Shown here: positions 11,704 to 35,422 of the stretch, one piece after another | Position numbering within the stretch: position 1 is the first letter of the stretch | Layout of the letters: every line of letters begins with the position of its first letter | Assembly (NCBI RefSeq): GCF_027595985.1 | Contig: NC_073304.1 | Span: 214,488,500-214,552,499, forward strand | Origin: Sorex araneus | Lineage: Eukaryota > Chordata > Mammalia > Eulipotyphla > Soricidae | Direction: 5' to 3' | DNA: 64,000 nucleotides | Translations under genes and position numbers: made by a program | The notes under the pieces: generated by a model | Databases searched by the model: none | What the model saw: only the letters and a program-made list of their open reading frames with translations | What the model was told of the DNA's origin: nothing

Positions 11704-11748
11704 ATGAGCGGGTGTTTTCCAGTTGCCAGCATGCGGTGCCTGTCTAGG
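11704..11748 (+). CDS. PHOSPHO1: PHOSPHO1 coding exon 1 (N-terminal 15 residues)
   Basis: Encodes [15 protein letters not shown] and ends at a consensus donor (AGG|GTAAGT). It joins in phase to the exon starting at 13225. The 5' edge of this exon is noncoding and its acceptor is uncertain; candidates are AG dinucleotides at 11619-11620 and 11640-11641. Confidence 0.9.
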
Positions 11749-13983
11749 GTAAGTGGGTTCCTCCAGAGGTCCCTCGGGGTGAAGCTTTGGCCCCACTCCC
11801 ACTGTCTGTCCATGGGGGGAAAGAGCCCCATCCAGCCCTTGGGAGGCTTTCCCACCCTTTCTCCGGAGCCCCACTCATCCCCAGAAGCTGTCATCACCCG
11901 GGGGTAGGAGTCCTGAAGTCCCCCCCACCCCCAACTCCAGAGTCCTTGGGTCACAGGTGGGTGTTGTGAGACCAGAGCAGAGGTGGAGGGGACAGTTGGG
12001 GTAGGGATGCCCCCAGTCCAGCTCCAATCCCCGCTCTGACGTCAGGACCTTGGGTCAGTCTGGCCAGGCGTGGTGGGCACTGAAGGTTTCCGGGTGTCAG
12101 CGAGGGCATTAGGGAATAGCCGAGTGGTAGGGCAAGCCTGGAGGGAAGGTAGTGTGGCTTGCACTAGTGACAGACAGGACAGAGATGTCACGCTGCTTGC
12201 CCGGCTCTGTCAGTGACCACCTGCGATCTTCTTGGCTCGCCTTTTCCTGTGCCCCCCCACTCGCCCCCAGGCCCCCCAGTCTTCTATATGACTGGCCCTA
12301 CAGCTGTCCCCAGAGGGCCCAAGTGCACTGTCTCTCCGGATCCAGCTGGTCTCCCTGCCTTCCCACCCAGTCTGACTTCCTCCTGGCCCCCTCCTCCCTG
12401 CCTTTCTTCCTCCCCCCACCTCTGCCTTTTCTGTCACACCGCTCTCCTCTCCCTTACCTGTCTCCCAGGTATGTCGCAGCCTGGCGTGGGAGGCTCCTTC
12501 CTTCCCAAGTCCCTCTGCTTCTGCTGCCTGCCTGCTTCGGACCCTGGCAGAAACCCCACCTACTGACACCCTCCTGGGGAATTGGCAAGTGATGAGTGAT
12601 AGCTGTCAGCTCAGGGCCCTCCAACCTTGGCCCCTCCCGGGACCCCTGTCCAGTGCCATCTGGATGGAAGCAGCTTCCAGAAGCCTTCCTGGGTCTCTTG
12701 CATCTGGTGCACTCACCTGGTTAATGATGCTCTAAAGACCAGTTGGCCACCACCAACCCCCCACGGGTGGTGGGAGCCCCCTCTCCAGATCTCAGGACCT
12801 GGCACCCACTGTGCACGCCAGGCTCCTCCCCCCGCCCTGGTGCGCCAGCCACGGGCTCTGCTCTGTCACATCCCCACCAGTCCCAGGGTCCCTGGCAGGC
12901 TCCCCCAAGGGGTAATCCCTGGGGGAACAGCTCCTGCTGCTGCTTTGCGCTCTCCCTTCCATGGTCCAGGGTGAGGAGAGCAGAAACAGGCACCCAGGAA
13001 GCGCTCGGGGTCAGGGGACTGTCCTGCGAGGGCTGGGGCGGCTGGGGCGGCGGCGGCGGCGGGCGGCGCGGTTCTCCTCCCGGCTTAACCAGCCTTGGGT
13101 CCTTCCCAGGTCTTGGAAGCGCCAGCGCCTCTGGCCCGCTAACCAGCCTCTCCCCGGCCGGCTCCCGCCGCGCCCCCTCTCGCTTGCCCCCTCCTCCTCC
13201 TCCTGGTCCTCTCCCCGCTCCCAGGACGGCGGGATGGCGGCGCAGGGCTCGCCGCGCTTCCTCCTCACCTTCGACTTCGACGAGACGATCGTGGACGAGA
13301 ACAGCGACGACTCGATCGTGCGCGTCGCGCCGGGCCAGCGGCTGCCCGAGAGCCTGCGCGCCACGTACCGCGAAGGCTTCTATAACGAGTACATGCAGCG
13401 CGTCTTCAAGTACCTGGGCGAGCAGGGGGTGCGGCCGCGGGACCTGCGCGCCGTCTACGAGGCCATCCCCCTGACGCCGGGCATGGGCGACCTGCTGCAG
13501 TTTGTCGCCAAGCAGGGCTCGAGCTTCGAGGTGATTCTCATCTCGGATGCCAACACCTTCGGCGTGGAGAGCGCGCTGCGCGCCGCCGGCCACCACGGCC
13601 TGTTCCGCCGCATCCTCAGCAACCCGTCGGGGCCCGACGCGCGGGGGCTGCTGACGCTGCGGCCCTTCCACACGCACAGCTGCGCGCGCTGCCCCGCCAA
13701 CATGTGCAAGCACAAGGTGCTCAGCGACTACCTGCGCGAGCGCGCCCACGACGGCGTGCACTTCGAGCGCCTCTTTTACGTGGGCGACGGCGCCAACGAC
13801 TTCTGCCCGATGGGGCTGCTGGCGGCCGGCGACGTGGCCTTCCCGCGCCGGGGCTACCCCATGCACCGCCTCATCCAGGAGGCGCAGAAGGCGGAGCCCA
13901 GCTCCTTCCGCGCCCACGTGGTGCCCTGGGAGACGGCCACCGACGTGCGCCAGCATCTGCAACAGGTGCTGAAGTCGAGCTGA
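11704..13983 (+). CDS. PHOSPHO1: PHOSPHO1, phosphoethanolamine/phosphocholine phosphatase 1
   Basis: HAD-superfamily phosphatase that hydrolyses phosphoethanolamine and phosphocholine, supplying phosphate for mineralisation in matrix vesicles (known role). Coding exons are 11704-11748 and 13225-13983, joined in phase to give 267 aa, the length I recall for the human protein. The sequence shows HAD motif I as DFDET at residues 32-36 (nucleophile D32, acid/base D34) and motif III as GDGANDFCP, with D203 in the GDG. The cysteine/histidine stretch [16 protein letters not shown] lies between them. The start was chosen because the short exon encodes MSGCFPV...RCLSR, which matches the conserved N terminus; an in-frame ATG at 13234 could serve an alternative transcript. 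The coding exon is extremely GC-rich. It lies tail-to-tail with ABI3. No break or missing catalytic residue was seen, so it is probably functional. Confidence 0.96.
13225..13983 (+). CDS. PHOSPHO1: PHOSPHO1 coding exon 2 (catalytic domain)
   Basis: The acceptor is a pyrimidine-rich tract ending CCCAG at 13220-13224. The exon carries 252 codons and the TGA stop at 13981-13983. It holds the whole HAD fold in one exon, and CpG content is high throughout. Confidence 0.95.
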   Translation, partial: DGGMAAQGSPRFLLTFDFDETIVDENSDDSIVRVAPGQRLPESLRATYREGFYNEYMQRVFKYLGEQGVRPRDLRAVYEAIPLTPGMGDLLQFVAKQGSSFEVILISDANTFGVESALRAAGHHGLFRRILSNPSGPDARGLLTLRPFHTHSCARCPANMCKHKVLSDYLRERAHDGVHFERLFYVGDGANDFCPMGLLAAGDVAFPRRGYPMHRLIQEAQKAEPSSFRAHVVPWETATDVRQHLQQVLKSS

Positions 13984-15099
13984 GGACCCGGCGGCCTGCT
14001 GGGTGGGGGGCGCCCGAGCCCGGACGGAGGCGGAGTGGAGGGTGGAGGATATCGATCGGGAAAGACAAACCTAGTTTTACGACTCCCTTTTCCCTTTTCG
14101 CTTTGGTCTGCCCCTCCCGGTACTTGAGGAATTCCGGGCTCGTCCGTTTGGGGGTGGGGGAGGGGGAGGGAGAGGGAGGAGAGAGTTCCGAGCAGCCCCT
14201 ATCTATGCAGTTACCCCAGCTCGGCTCCCTCCCTCCCTCGCCTGGGTCGGGTCCCACCGACGCAGTCCTGGAAAGGCCTCATTATTTCCAAAACTGTCCT
14301 CTGCTGGGGCGGGAGGCTCACCCTCGCCCAGGAGAGGGGGGGGCGCGGCTCTCCCAGCTCTCACCGCACCCCGCAGAACACCCCACCCCAGCCGCCGCCT
14401 CAAGAGAACCCGGGTCTCTAAATGGAGACGACGCTGTCAGCCCACGGCCCCAGGCCTAGCTCCCGTTTCACCTATCGAGGTTCCTCCCCCTAGGATACCC
14501 CCTTTCTTGCCCTCGTCCTCCCGCACCCCCAGAGGAAAAAGCCAGAGGGAGCCGTCGCCTCCTGGTGGTGGAAGGAGGTAGCACATGGCCGGGCTTGGGT
14601 CCCACCAGCCACCGGCCTCCCAAACGCATCTGTCTCCTCGCACCCCAGCCTCGTCTATGCACCACGAGACCCACCGGGCACTTGACCAAAGTCACTCCAG
14701 CCGGCTGGGCACACCCCCACCCCCACCCCGCACCCCCTCCTCCCGTATGGAACAGAAAGCCATGTTTTAAAGCAGAGCCAGCGCAACCCAAGCCCCTCCT
14801 CCGTCTTTGGTGTTTTAAGAGCTATAAAGGAGGTGAAGGGGGACGAGGTGCCTGCGATCTCTCCGCGCCGCAACCTGAGGGGTGGCGGGAAGTGATGTCG
14901 AGTCCCCACTCCTGGAGAAGCGCCTTGGCTGAGGCGCCAAGACTGAGCCGACCCCCTGCCACAGGCTGCTCAGTCTTACCAGGGGTCTGGGGCGCAGCTA
15001 GAGGGCGCTGAAGGAAGGTTTTGAGCGAGGAGCCCTCCCAGCCTGGAAGAGGGGCTAATTCCCTTCCCTGACTCCCTGCAGGGCGCTCAGATCATCCAT

Positions 15100-15105
15100 T
15101 TTATT
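15100..15105 (-). terminator. ABI3: Candidate ABI3 polyadenylation signal
   Basis: TTTATT on the plus strand reads AATAAA on the ABI3 strand, about 350 bp past the ABI3 stop codon. It is the only canonical hexamer noticed in the convergent gap. Confidence 0.5.
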
Positions 15106-15116
15106 CAAAGTTGGCA

Positions 15117-15225
15117 TGGGCTGGAGAGGAGCTCATTCGGCTGCACAGCAGGCTTTGCATGCAGGAGGTCTGGGTTTGATCCGTCAGGGTCACTAGGTGT
15201 GGCCCCCAAACTCAAAAGTGGCACT
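15117..15225 (+). repeat. SINE, old fragment
   Basis: GGGCTGGAGAGGAGCTCA head and GGGTTTGATCCGTC box, body lost. Confidence 0.55.
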
Positions 15226-15455
15226 TTCAAAAGCTGGAGGCCCCCTCTGACCTGAAACTTGGGCTCATCTGTGAGTGAGATGACTAAGCTCGTTGGGTCC
15301 CAGTTCTTCCTGTCATAGTGTCCCTTCAGTAGGTATATTTCATCTCCAAGGGCTGCTCCCCACCAAGGTGGGGGAAGGGTGGGGAGGTGGGCAGGCCAGG
15401 GCCAGCTCTGGCTTTGGAGCTGGCTTTGGAGGGGGGCTAGAGCCCGGGTGGGCAG

Positions 15456-27560
<12,105 letters not shown>

Positions 27561-28439
27561 ACAGGGATGAGTCACCGAGGGACGAGGGATGGGAGTGGAC
27601 GGGAGTGGACGGGTAGGATATGGACACCGTCAGCCGGCCCAGGCGGTGGAGCCATAACAATAGGAAAGCGCCCCCAATGGCCCGAGGAATCGGGCTGGAC
27701 ACAGGAAGAGCTACGAGAAACGCACTCCCATCTCTGGAAGCTTCTGTGGCCCCGAGACCGGGCGGACATGCTCCCAGCATCGATGGAAGGAGGGCGCGAT
27801 GAAACGGACCCAGGGCAGCAGGAGGCACTCAGAGCAGACGATGGGAAGGACCGGGCTCTGAGAAGGTTCCGGTTCCAGACTCACGGGTGGTTTCGGACGC
27901 AGAGGTGAAAGGAGCAGCGAGCAGGTCTCAAGAGGTAGGCGCTGTGCTTCCGACACGAGCAGGACCAGAGGCCCTGCGGGGACCTGGCGGAGGGAGCTCA
28001 GATTCTTAGATGCCCCAGAACTAAGAGCAGGGGACCTGGATCTTGGAAGAGGAGTTAGGCCTTGGCCTTCCTTCTCATCCCTCCTGCCGCCCATCCTGGG
28101 GAGAACACCGGCTTCCTGCCTGAGCAGACTGACGCCCCAGTTCTGCTCCTGGATGAGCCTTCCTGGGAGAGCGGGAGCTGGGGGTCTGTGAAGCAGCATC
28201 GCCCCCTTTGTGGTCCCTCGAGCAGAGAAAGATCAGTGTGTCAGCCCTGTGCTCAGGGACGATGGGGGACACCCACTCCAGGGCTTCCGAGGAGGCAGCA
28301 AAATGTGGGCACAGGCGTTCAGGGGGTTGTAAATTCTACCGACCAGCATCATGAAGAGGAAGGGTATTTTTCCTGGGGGAAGGAACAAGGGTGGAGCAAG
28401 GAGAACCCTGACAGTAAAGTCAAAGGGCTCCAGGGGGCG

Positions 28440-28496
28440 GGGCCACAAAGACATCTGGGGCCACAAAGACATCTGGGGCCACAAAGACATCTGGAG
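28440..28496 (+). repeat. 18-bp minisatellite, three units
   Basis: GGGGCCACAAAGACATCT repeated three times without mismatch. Confidence 0.95.
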
Positions 28497-29109
28497 TAGT
28501 GGGGCCCGCCAGGCTGCAGGGAGGGGAGGGGCCGTGAACACAGGGCCACAGGGTGAGAACTGGCCAAGAGGAACCAGTTGGGCTTCGCTAGGCCAAGGGG
28601 ATCACTAGGGAGCAGGGGGCAGGACAGATGCCTCGCACCCAGTATCTCTGCTTTGGTGGCATTCTGAGTTTGGTAACTCGGGGCAGAGGATGGACTTAGG
28701 ACCCTGAGCCTATGATCAGCTTAGGCTGCGAAGATTTGGGCTTCCCAACCATCTGCTTCATCCAGAGACTTCCAGCAGATGAGGAGCTGGGAGACGCCAA
28801 CACCATCTTCACGGGGCCGGGGAGAGTGATTTGAAGCGCGTTCTTCTCTGGCAGGTGAGGGGCTGAGGTTGCCCTGGGCTGGGGTCGAGTCTTTGAACCA
28901 GTGAGGTGAGGCATCCGGCAAGAGACGGGCCTTTAGGACAGCCCGTGGTGGTGCTGCTACTCTCAGTAACCGGTGAACGGTGAGGTGCCGGAGTCGCCAA
29001 TGTTGGCTATGGATTCTGTCCTCAGCGCAGTGATCATCTAAAATACATTCTGTTGGCTGATGATGTGACTGAGTGGTAGAAGCCCGCCTTGCATGCACAA
29101 GTCCCTGGG

Positions 29110-29224
29110 TTCCAACCCTGGGCAATGCACACACAGGCACGTGCACACACATGCACACACAAGCATGCATATACACATGTACACACATACACACAAGCAT
29201 GCACACACATATGCACACACAACA

Positions 29225-29257
<33 letters not shown>
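29110..29257 (+). repeat. CA-rich microsatellite
   Basis: Mixed ACAC/ATGC units ending in a pure (CA)n run. Confidence 0.95.
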
Positions 29258-29259
<2 letters not shown>

Positions 29260-29444
29260 CACAGACACTATTTTACCCATTTTGTAGGTGAGAAAAGTAT
29301 GACTTAAAGAGGCTGTGAGACGTGCCTAAGTCCACACCACAGGAAAGTGGCAGGGCTGCAATAAATGCTGGAGTGTGGCAGTTCCAGAACCTCTTCTCTT
29401 AACCCCCCAGGGAGTTGAGGACAGGTCCTGGAGTCAGGAAAGAA

Positions 29445-29770
29445 GGTTTAAGCACCAGCCATAGAGGCAGGCAGGGGGGTTCGGGTGGGGGTGATGGGAC
29501 GGAACCTGGGGACACTGGTGCTGGGAAATGTACACTGGTGGAGGGATGGATGTTGGAACACTGTATATGACTGAAATCCAGTCGTGAACAGCTTTGTAGT
29601 GGTCTAGCTCACAGTGATTCAATTAAAAAGTTAAAAAAATATATATTTCCCACTAGTGATGGGATCAGTGCTGAAACACTGTATATTTAAAGCCCAACTA
29701 TGAATAACATTCTAAATTACGGTGCATTAATTTTTTAACTAAAAAAATAAGAAAATAAAGCAAAAGTATC
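29445..29770 (+). repeat. Retroelement 3' tails
   Basis: CACTGGTGGAGGGATGGATG, GTGATTCAATTAAAAAG, then a second shorter tail ending in an AAAATAAAG tract. Confidence 0.65.
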
Positions 29771-30068
29771 ATGAAACAGTACCCCCCAAAAATTTTTCTT
29801 TGTGTATTTCTGCAAAAGAAGAACTTTGCTTCCCAAATCTTCCTCACAGAGATCAACTCCATGCCCTGCTTCCTTCTTCCTCCACTGACAGGCTCTTGTC
29901 TGAGGCGAGGCGGCTGCCCCTGGCCAGACCTCAGGCAGGCGACAGTGAATAACCGCCCTGACAGAGGGACCTGACAGGGAGGAGGGTAGAGGTTGAGGGG
30001 GGCGTGTCCAGGGAAACTGCCGCCCCAGCTGTGGAACCCTTGGCAGGCCTAGGTCTCTGCAGGCCAGG

Positions 30069-30152
30069 ATGGCCCAGGACCTCAGCGAAAAGGAGCTGCT
30101 GAAGATGGAGGTGGAGCAGCTGAAGAAGGAAGTGAGGAACCCAAGAGTGCCG
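30069..30152 (+). CDS. GNGT2: GNGT2 coding exon 1
   Basis: 28 codons ending KKEVRNPRVP, with donor CCG|GTGAGT. The exon itself starts at 30063 after acceptor TCTCTGCAG. Confidence 0.96.
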
Positions 30153-31014
30153 GTGAGTCCCCCTCCCGTTCGCCATTCTCCTCAGGGGCCTCAAGGACTT
30201 CTGGGAGGAATGGTTGGTGGGTGGGGGCTCGGCTCTGGACAGCAGAGGGGTCTGGGGGTCAACTAAGAGGTGGAGACTCTGGGAGGTGCCGAGGCGAGAG
30301 CCTTGGGCAGCTGGAAGGACCCCAGTCCCAGCTGGCTGTCCCCAAGTGGAAGTCATCCTCGGGGGTCTCGACCTTTACCCCTGACCCCTTTAACTTTCTC
30401 TCCCCATCCTGCCAGGCCCCGGTGTTTTCTCAATGGACCTGAAGCCACAAGCAAGGGCTGGAGCTCTCCTTTTTTAAATTTTGGGCTTTTTTTTGTTTGG
30501 TTTGGTTGGTTTTCTTGGACCACACTCATCTCTGCTCAGGGTTGCTTCCGGCTCAGTGCTAAGGGAGCCACGTGATGCAAGGGATGGAGCTGAGGACTCC
30601 TGCACGCTAAGCGGGAACTCAGCTATGGAATTATCTCTCTGGTTCTCCCTCTTTTACTTTCCCACAGATTTGTTTGTTTCTTTCAGTTTGCTTTTTTTTG
30701 GCGGGGGGTGGGGGAGAGAAGGGAGAACACCTGGTGATGCTCAGGGCTTACTCCTGGCTCTGCACTCAGAAATCACTCCTGCTGGACTCGGGGACCATAT
30801 GGGGTGCCGGGGATTCAACCCAGGTCAGCTGTATGCAAGGCAAACGCCTTCCCCACTGTACTCTCGCTCTGGCCCTGCCTTCCCACAGGTTTCTAAGACC
30901 GGAAAGGAAATCAAGGAGTATGTGGAGGCCCAAGCAGGAAACGATCCTCTCCTCAGAGGCATCCCAGAGGACAAGAACCCCTTCAAGGAAAAAAGCGGTT
31001 GTGTCATCAGCTGA
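30069..31014 (+). CDS. GNGT2: GNGT2, G-protein gamma subunit (cone transducin gamma)
   Basis: Gamma subunit that pairs with a G-beta protein in cone phototransduction and is also expressed in some immune cells (known role). Exons 30069-30152 and 30889-31014 join in phase to give 69 aa, the expected length. The N-terminal helix begins MAQDLSEKELLKMEVEQLKK. The conserved GGL-domain block GKEIKEYVEAQAGNDP and the NPF motif (ED-KNPFKEK) follow. The protein ends in CaaX box CVIS, whose terminal serine predicts farnesylation. The ATG has a good context (GCCAGGATGG) and lies 6 bp inside its exon, so the 5' UTR starts in an upstream exon. Intron 1 carries two SINEs. No defect was seen. Confidence 0.97.
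30489..30645 (-). repeat. SINE, diverged
   Basis: In the GNGT2 intron; CTCTGCTCAGGGTTGCTTCC retained. Confidence 0.55.
30690..30875 (-). repeat. SINE
   Basis: In the GNGT2 intron; it ends at CTCTCGCTCTGGCCC only 13 bp before the exon 2 acceptor AG. Confidence 0.85.
30889..31014 (+). CDS. GNGT2: GNGT2 coding exon 2
   Basis: Acceptor TTCCCACAG|GT. 41 codons from VSKTGKEIKEYVE to CVIS, then TGA at 31012-31014. Confidence 0.97.
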   Translation, partial: VSKTGKEIKEYVEAQAGNDPLLRGIPEDKNPFKEKSGCVIS

Positions 31015-31492
31015 TGGCACCTGTCATCCCGGTGTCTGTCCCGCCTCTGCCCCACCTACCTGGAACCAAATGTCCTGGGACACCCCCAGGGGACCGGTGA
31101 CTTTTCACCTTCCTATTGTCACAGGGCCAGGGAGGATCCCAGTGCCCTTGTGCTGTGAATTAATTCCCCAGCACCTCTACCCAGGCTTGTCTCCCATTAT
31201 CTCCTCCAGCCACCGGCTCCCTGTGGATCCTTCTGGCACCCTTAAGAGAGCGTTCCTGGCTCAGCAAATGGCACTTTGTCGGGTGGCATCTGGAAAGCTG
31301 GCCAGAGTGCAGCCCTCAGGAAACGTCCTCCTAGAAGCCCTCGTTGGCTTGCCCCCACACCCTTCCTGGGAATAAGAATTTCCTTCTGAGCAGTTTGGGC
31401 TCAGGGTCAGAGTTGGCAGGGGGTGTCCTTTTCTCTGTCTCAGGTTAGGCCCTTTGGTCCTCTTTCTAGGCTTTCTAGATGGCCTGATGATG

Positions 31493-31498
31493 ATTAAA
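31493..31498 (+). terminator. GNGT2: Candidate GNGT2 polyadenylation signal
   Basis: ATTAAA about 480 bp after the stop codon, followed by a GT-rich stretch (GGTGTCATGTC). Confidence 0.5.
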
Positions 31499-31739
31499 AA
31501 GGTGTCATGTCATGACCTCCCCGTCTCTGTCACGTAGTTGAGTGTCCATTATGGGCTGGCATTAGGGGTGATGGAATGAACGGGACTAACTCGGCTCCTT
31601 CTTCCATGGGACTCAGCAGAGAAGACATAAAACCGTCCCCGGTAGATGTATAAGCGTGGGGAAGGGAAGTCCTGTTTGCACAGGAGACCAGCCCTAGCGC
31701 AATGAGCAGGGCCTTGGGGGCTGAGAGGCTAGAGAGGAG

Positions 31740-31740
<1 letters not shown>

Positions 31741-31780
<40 letters not shown>
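31741..31780 (+). repeat. (GT)n microsatellite
   Basis: About 18 GT units. Confidence 0.95.
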
Positions 31781-31781
<1 letters not shown>

Positions 31782-32453
31782 AGGGGGAGCCTGAGGCTTG
31801 GGGAGGGAGAGGGATCAGGTTCTAAAGGAGCTTTCCCTGAGCCCTGCAAAGCGCTTTCTTCATCAGTCTCAGGCGCTGAGAAATCTCTGGAGGCTGCTGG
31901 CTTTGATGCACAGCAGGAAGCCGGGGGTCCTGCTAAGGACTGGGAGGGGAGGCGGGCTTCAGGGCTGGAAAACAATGCCCAGGTGCATGAGCAAGGAGGT
32001 CACCCTCTGAAAGAGCCCACAGACACGCACCGGGCAGACACGCCAGCGGTGCAAGAGAGAGGTCTGGGACAGAGGGGGCACCGGAGGGCCACCTGGCTCA
32101 GCCAAGAGGGTGGGCGCATTGCATGCCCAGAAGAAGGGCAGGAAAGCCCTCCAGAAAGGGGTGCTATTCCAGGTCTGGGTCCTAAGGGGTTCAGTTGTTA
32201 ATGGGTGAATGGGTGGCAAAACTGGAAGAAGGGGCAATATAAACAGAGGCATAGGAGTGGGAGGGGAGAGCGGAGAAAGCACGCAGAGAGACAGACCGAC
32301 AGAGTCCAAATGCAGCATCACTCAGATTGACATGTTGGGAAATTAATCCTAGATTTGGGGATATGCTGAGTGTGACCTCAAAGGCCCATGGCTGCTTGAG
32401 GGTTGACCCATCAAGGGACGTGATCCCTAAAGGGCCAAGAAGTCGAGTTATGG

Positions 32454-32625
32454 GACCGAGTGATCATACAGCAAGGTAAAGCGTTTGCTTTGCATGGGCC
32501 TGACCTGGGTTTAATCCCCGGCATCCCATATGGTCCCCCATCCCCGCCAGGAGTAATTCCTGAGTGCAGAGCCAGGAGTAACCCCTGAACATCGCCAGGT
32601 GTGACCCAAAAAGGAAAAGAAAATG
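32454..32625 (+). repeat. SINE
   Basis: Head slightly diverged (GGGACCGAGTGATCATACAG), body near consensus. Confidence 0.88.
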
Positions 32626-32925
32626 AAAGAGCTTTATTAGCAACAAACTGTCCTGTCTTGGAGAACCATCTTGCTGGCCCGCTTGATCAAAGGAAGCTGT
32701 TTTAAAAGACAAAAGTTTGAAAAGTCAATTTTTCATGTGGTCCTCCCCAGTGGGACCCAGAGGGATTCTTAGGGACCCCGGGGCCTGGCAGTGCTGGGGT
32801 GGGAGTCAGGGGCACATGCGGTTCCAGGGATCAAGCTTGGAGCTTCACATGTGAGGCCTGGCTTCTTTCTTCCCCCTCTTCTCCCTTCCTTCCTCCTGTC
32901 CTCCCCAGCCTTTACCCTCCCTTCC

Positions 32926-33262
32926 ACCTCCCTCCCTCCCTCCCTCCCTCCCTCCCTCCCTCCCTCCCTCCCTCCCTCCCTTCCTTCCTTCCTTCCTTCC
33001 TTCCTTCCTTCCTTCCTTCCTTCCTTCCTTCCTTCCTTCCTTCCTTCCTTCCTTCCTTTTCTTCCTTCCTTCCTTTCCTCCTTCCTTTTCTTCCTTCCTT
33101 TCTTCCCTTCCTTCCTTCCTTCCTTCCTTCCTTCCTCCCTCCCTCCCTCCCTCCCTCCCTCCCTCCCTCCCTTCCTTCCTTCCTTCCTTCCTTCCTTCCT
33201 TCCTTCCTTCCTTCCTTCCTTCCTTCCTTCCTTCCTTCCTTCCTTCCCTCCTTTCTTCCTTT
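32926..33262 (+). repeat. (CCCT)n / (TTCC)n array
   Basis: About 335 bp of pure pyrimidine tetranucleotides in alternating CCCT and TTCC blocks. Confidence 0.97.
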
Positions 33263-33319
33263 TCTCTCTTCCTCCCCCTTCACTCCTGCTGTATTCTCCC
33301 TCAGAAGAAGTGTCCCACA

Positions 33320-33490
33320 GGGGTGCAGGAGTGATAGTACAGCAGGTAAGGCACCTGCATTTCATGTAGCAGACCCAGGTTAGCTCCCCAGCATCCGACA
33401 TGGTCCCCTGAGCATCACCAGGAGTGATCCCTGAGTGCAGAGCGAGGAGTAACCCTGAGCATCACTGGGTGTGGCCTCAAAATCAGAAGA
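33320..33490 (+). repeat. SINE
   Basis: GTGCAGGAGTGATAGTACAG head; follows the tetranucleotide array. Confidence 0.85.
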
Positions 33491-33879
33491 AAAAAAGAAA
33501 AGAAAAGATTCCACAGGGCTGCAGCAGAAAGGCAGGAGCCAAGAGGGGCTGCGGCCACATGGCTACAGATGAGTGTCTGGGGCCGCGTCCTCCCCTGGGG
33601 CACCGGCCAGTTGCCGGTGCTCTGGGCCCTGCTGTGGGAGTGGGTCTCTGCTCCTGAGAGGGAGCTCGGGCTGGGCTGAGCAGAGCAGAGGTCAGTCTCC
33701 TCTGTTCATCTCCATTCAGGGCCTGGCTTCCCCCCAAGCCCACCCAGCCAGCTAGGGCCCCGACCCCCGCCAGTCACCGGCAGAGAGCTCTTTTCCGAAG
33801 GCCAGGAGACAGCTGAGGCGACTCTCAGCTGCTCTGGGGAGAATCATTATCTTAAGAGCGTCCCAAGACAGAGACAGTC

Positions 33880-34020
33880 TTTTGCTTTGGGGAGGGGTGG
33901 CAAGCCCAACAGTGCTCAGGGGCTACTTCCGGGTTGCTGCTTGGGGTGGCTCCTGGCACTGCTCAGGGCCCACACGGTGTTGGGGATCAAGACACTGCAG
34001 CCCTTTGGCAGGCCCCTGGA
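33880..34020 (-). repeat. SINE, old
   Basis: AGTGCTCAGGGGCTACTTCC retained; further reverse fragments at 34150-34255 and 34270-34400. Confidence 0.45.
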
Positions 34021-35422
34021 CCTCAGGGGAACCCTTGTTTGGTGCCGGGACATCAACATTCCTTCCTGACAGGCCCGGAATTTCCCGTCAAAACATTCAG
34101 AGGAGGAGAACGGAGACCAGAGCCCGGCTCTGGGGCAGCGCCACTCTACCCCATAGGGTCGCTGGTTCTCCGGTGTGGCTGCCCTTGTGGCTCTGGGGGT
34201 CGAACCCAGGGCCCCACACATGCAAGGCAAAAGCTCCGTCGCCAAGCCCTATCCCAGCACAGATCCGTGATTTTGTTTGTGGGACGCACCCGGCAGTGAA
34301 CAGAGCTTCCTCCTGACCCTGCGCTCAGGGGTCCCTCCTGGGGTGCTCAGGAGGCCAACGAAGAGCTGCTGATGAAACTGGGGTCGATCAGCTGTGCGCT
34401 CTCCCTCCAGCCAGGAGCTCCGAGTTCCGAGGAGTCGGCTTGCTTCGGTAGCTGAGGCCCAGGTCTCAGACAGACACGCCTGTGAACATTCTCTGAGCCC
34501 CGTCCCCGCCTGCACCGTGGGAGTGGCCGAAACCTCATGGTTTCAGCCAGGAAGGACCATCTCCGGCTGTCATTCGGTTCTGTCTAAACAGAGACAGCAG
34601 ACACCCCCATCTTTGCAGAGCAGGGGTCCCCCAGTTAGCCCCAGACACATGGACTCTCTGCATCCGGCAAGCCCATCCCTCTGCCCTGCCACCAGCTTCC
34701 AGATGATGGTCACACAGAAAACTCAGCAATCCTGGGACACTCGCCCTGGCCTTACTTCTTCCTCCTCTTCTTCTTCTTCTCTTTTATTTTTTTTTTAACT
34801 CAGTGTTTCATTTAGAGATAATTTTAGATTTATAGAAGTTACAAAGATAGGACAAAGAGTTCCCATAGCTCTTTCTCCCAGATCCTCCCGATGTCAACAT
34901 CTTACATAACCAGGGCACTTCAGCAAAGCCCAGAGGTTCACCTTACTGCCACGCTGCTCGGTGAACTGCAGCTCCGTTTGGATGCTCCCCTTCCAGGAGA
35001 CACACTGCACTTTGTGTCGTTTTGTTTCCTCGTGGCTGGAAAGGGCTTCTTGGCCAGACAGAGGGGCTGAGGGTACGGGTGGAGTACGAGGCATCCCATT
35101 CGTCCACGAGTCGGGCTGTGGGATGGTGTTGGCAGGGCTGCGCCAGGCAGGGGACAAGGTTCAGTTCCTGAGTAGGGGCCCATGCCAGGGAGGGCAGCTC
35201 TGCCCCCTCCTGGTTGCCCTGTGGTCTGGGATGGCAGGGCTGTCTGTCTTCCCTCGCCACTTTTGCTGCCTCATTGGACAAAGATGGAGCTTTAAGGCAG
35301 GGAGGCAGAACTGGCTCACTCACACATCCCTCCTTCCAGATCTCTGAGTGCTTTGTTCCGTGAACTCTCCCCAGCCTGTGGCCATTCTGCTACAGGGTAT
35401 TAAAAAAAAGGTGTGGGGGGGA

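Larger units (their letters stand above)
13984..15455. other. Convergent 3' region between PHOSPHO1 and ABI3
   Basis: About 1.5 kb between the two stop codons holds the 3' UTRs. I see no AATAAA or ATTAAA on the plus strand for PHOSPHO1, so its polyadenylation site is unresolved. A diverged SINE lies at 15117-15225. No other gene is visible. Confidence 0.6.
27561..30062 (+). other. Upstream region of GNGT2
   Basis: Must hold the GNGT2 5' UTR exon(s), because an acceptor sits 6 bp before the ATG. It also holds three 18-bp tandem copies (28440-28496), a CA-rich microsatellite (29110-29257) and retroelement tails (29445-29770). No further coding exon was recognised. Confidence 0.5.

Noticed and set aside
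12721-13962. 413-codon open frame antisense to PHOSPHO1
   Set aside because: Shadow of a GC-rich coding exon; codon positions follow the sense gene.
28440-28496. Regularly spaced short repeats as a CRISPR-like array
   Set aside because: Three head-to-tail units without spacers in vertebrate DNA; a minisatellite.
31012-31375. Continuation of an alternative frame past GNGT2
   Set aside because: It uses a different frame from the conserved exon and runs through 3' UTR sequence.
32769-33401. Long charged (KEGRKEGR) open frames at 32.8 kb and 58.1 kb
   Set aside because: Translations of TTCC tetranucleotide arrays in all frames; not genes.
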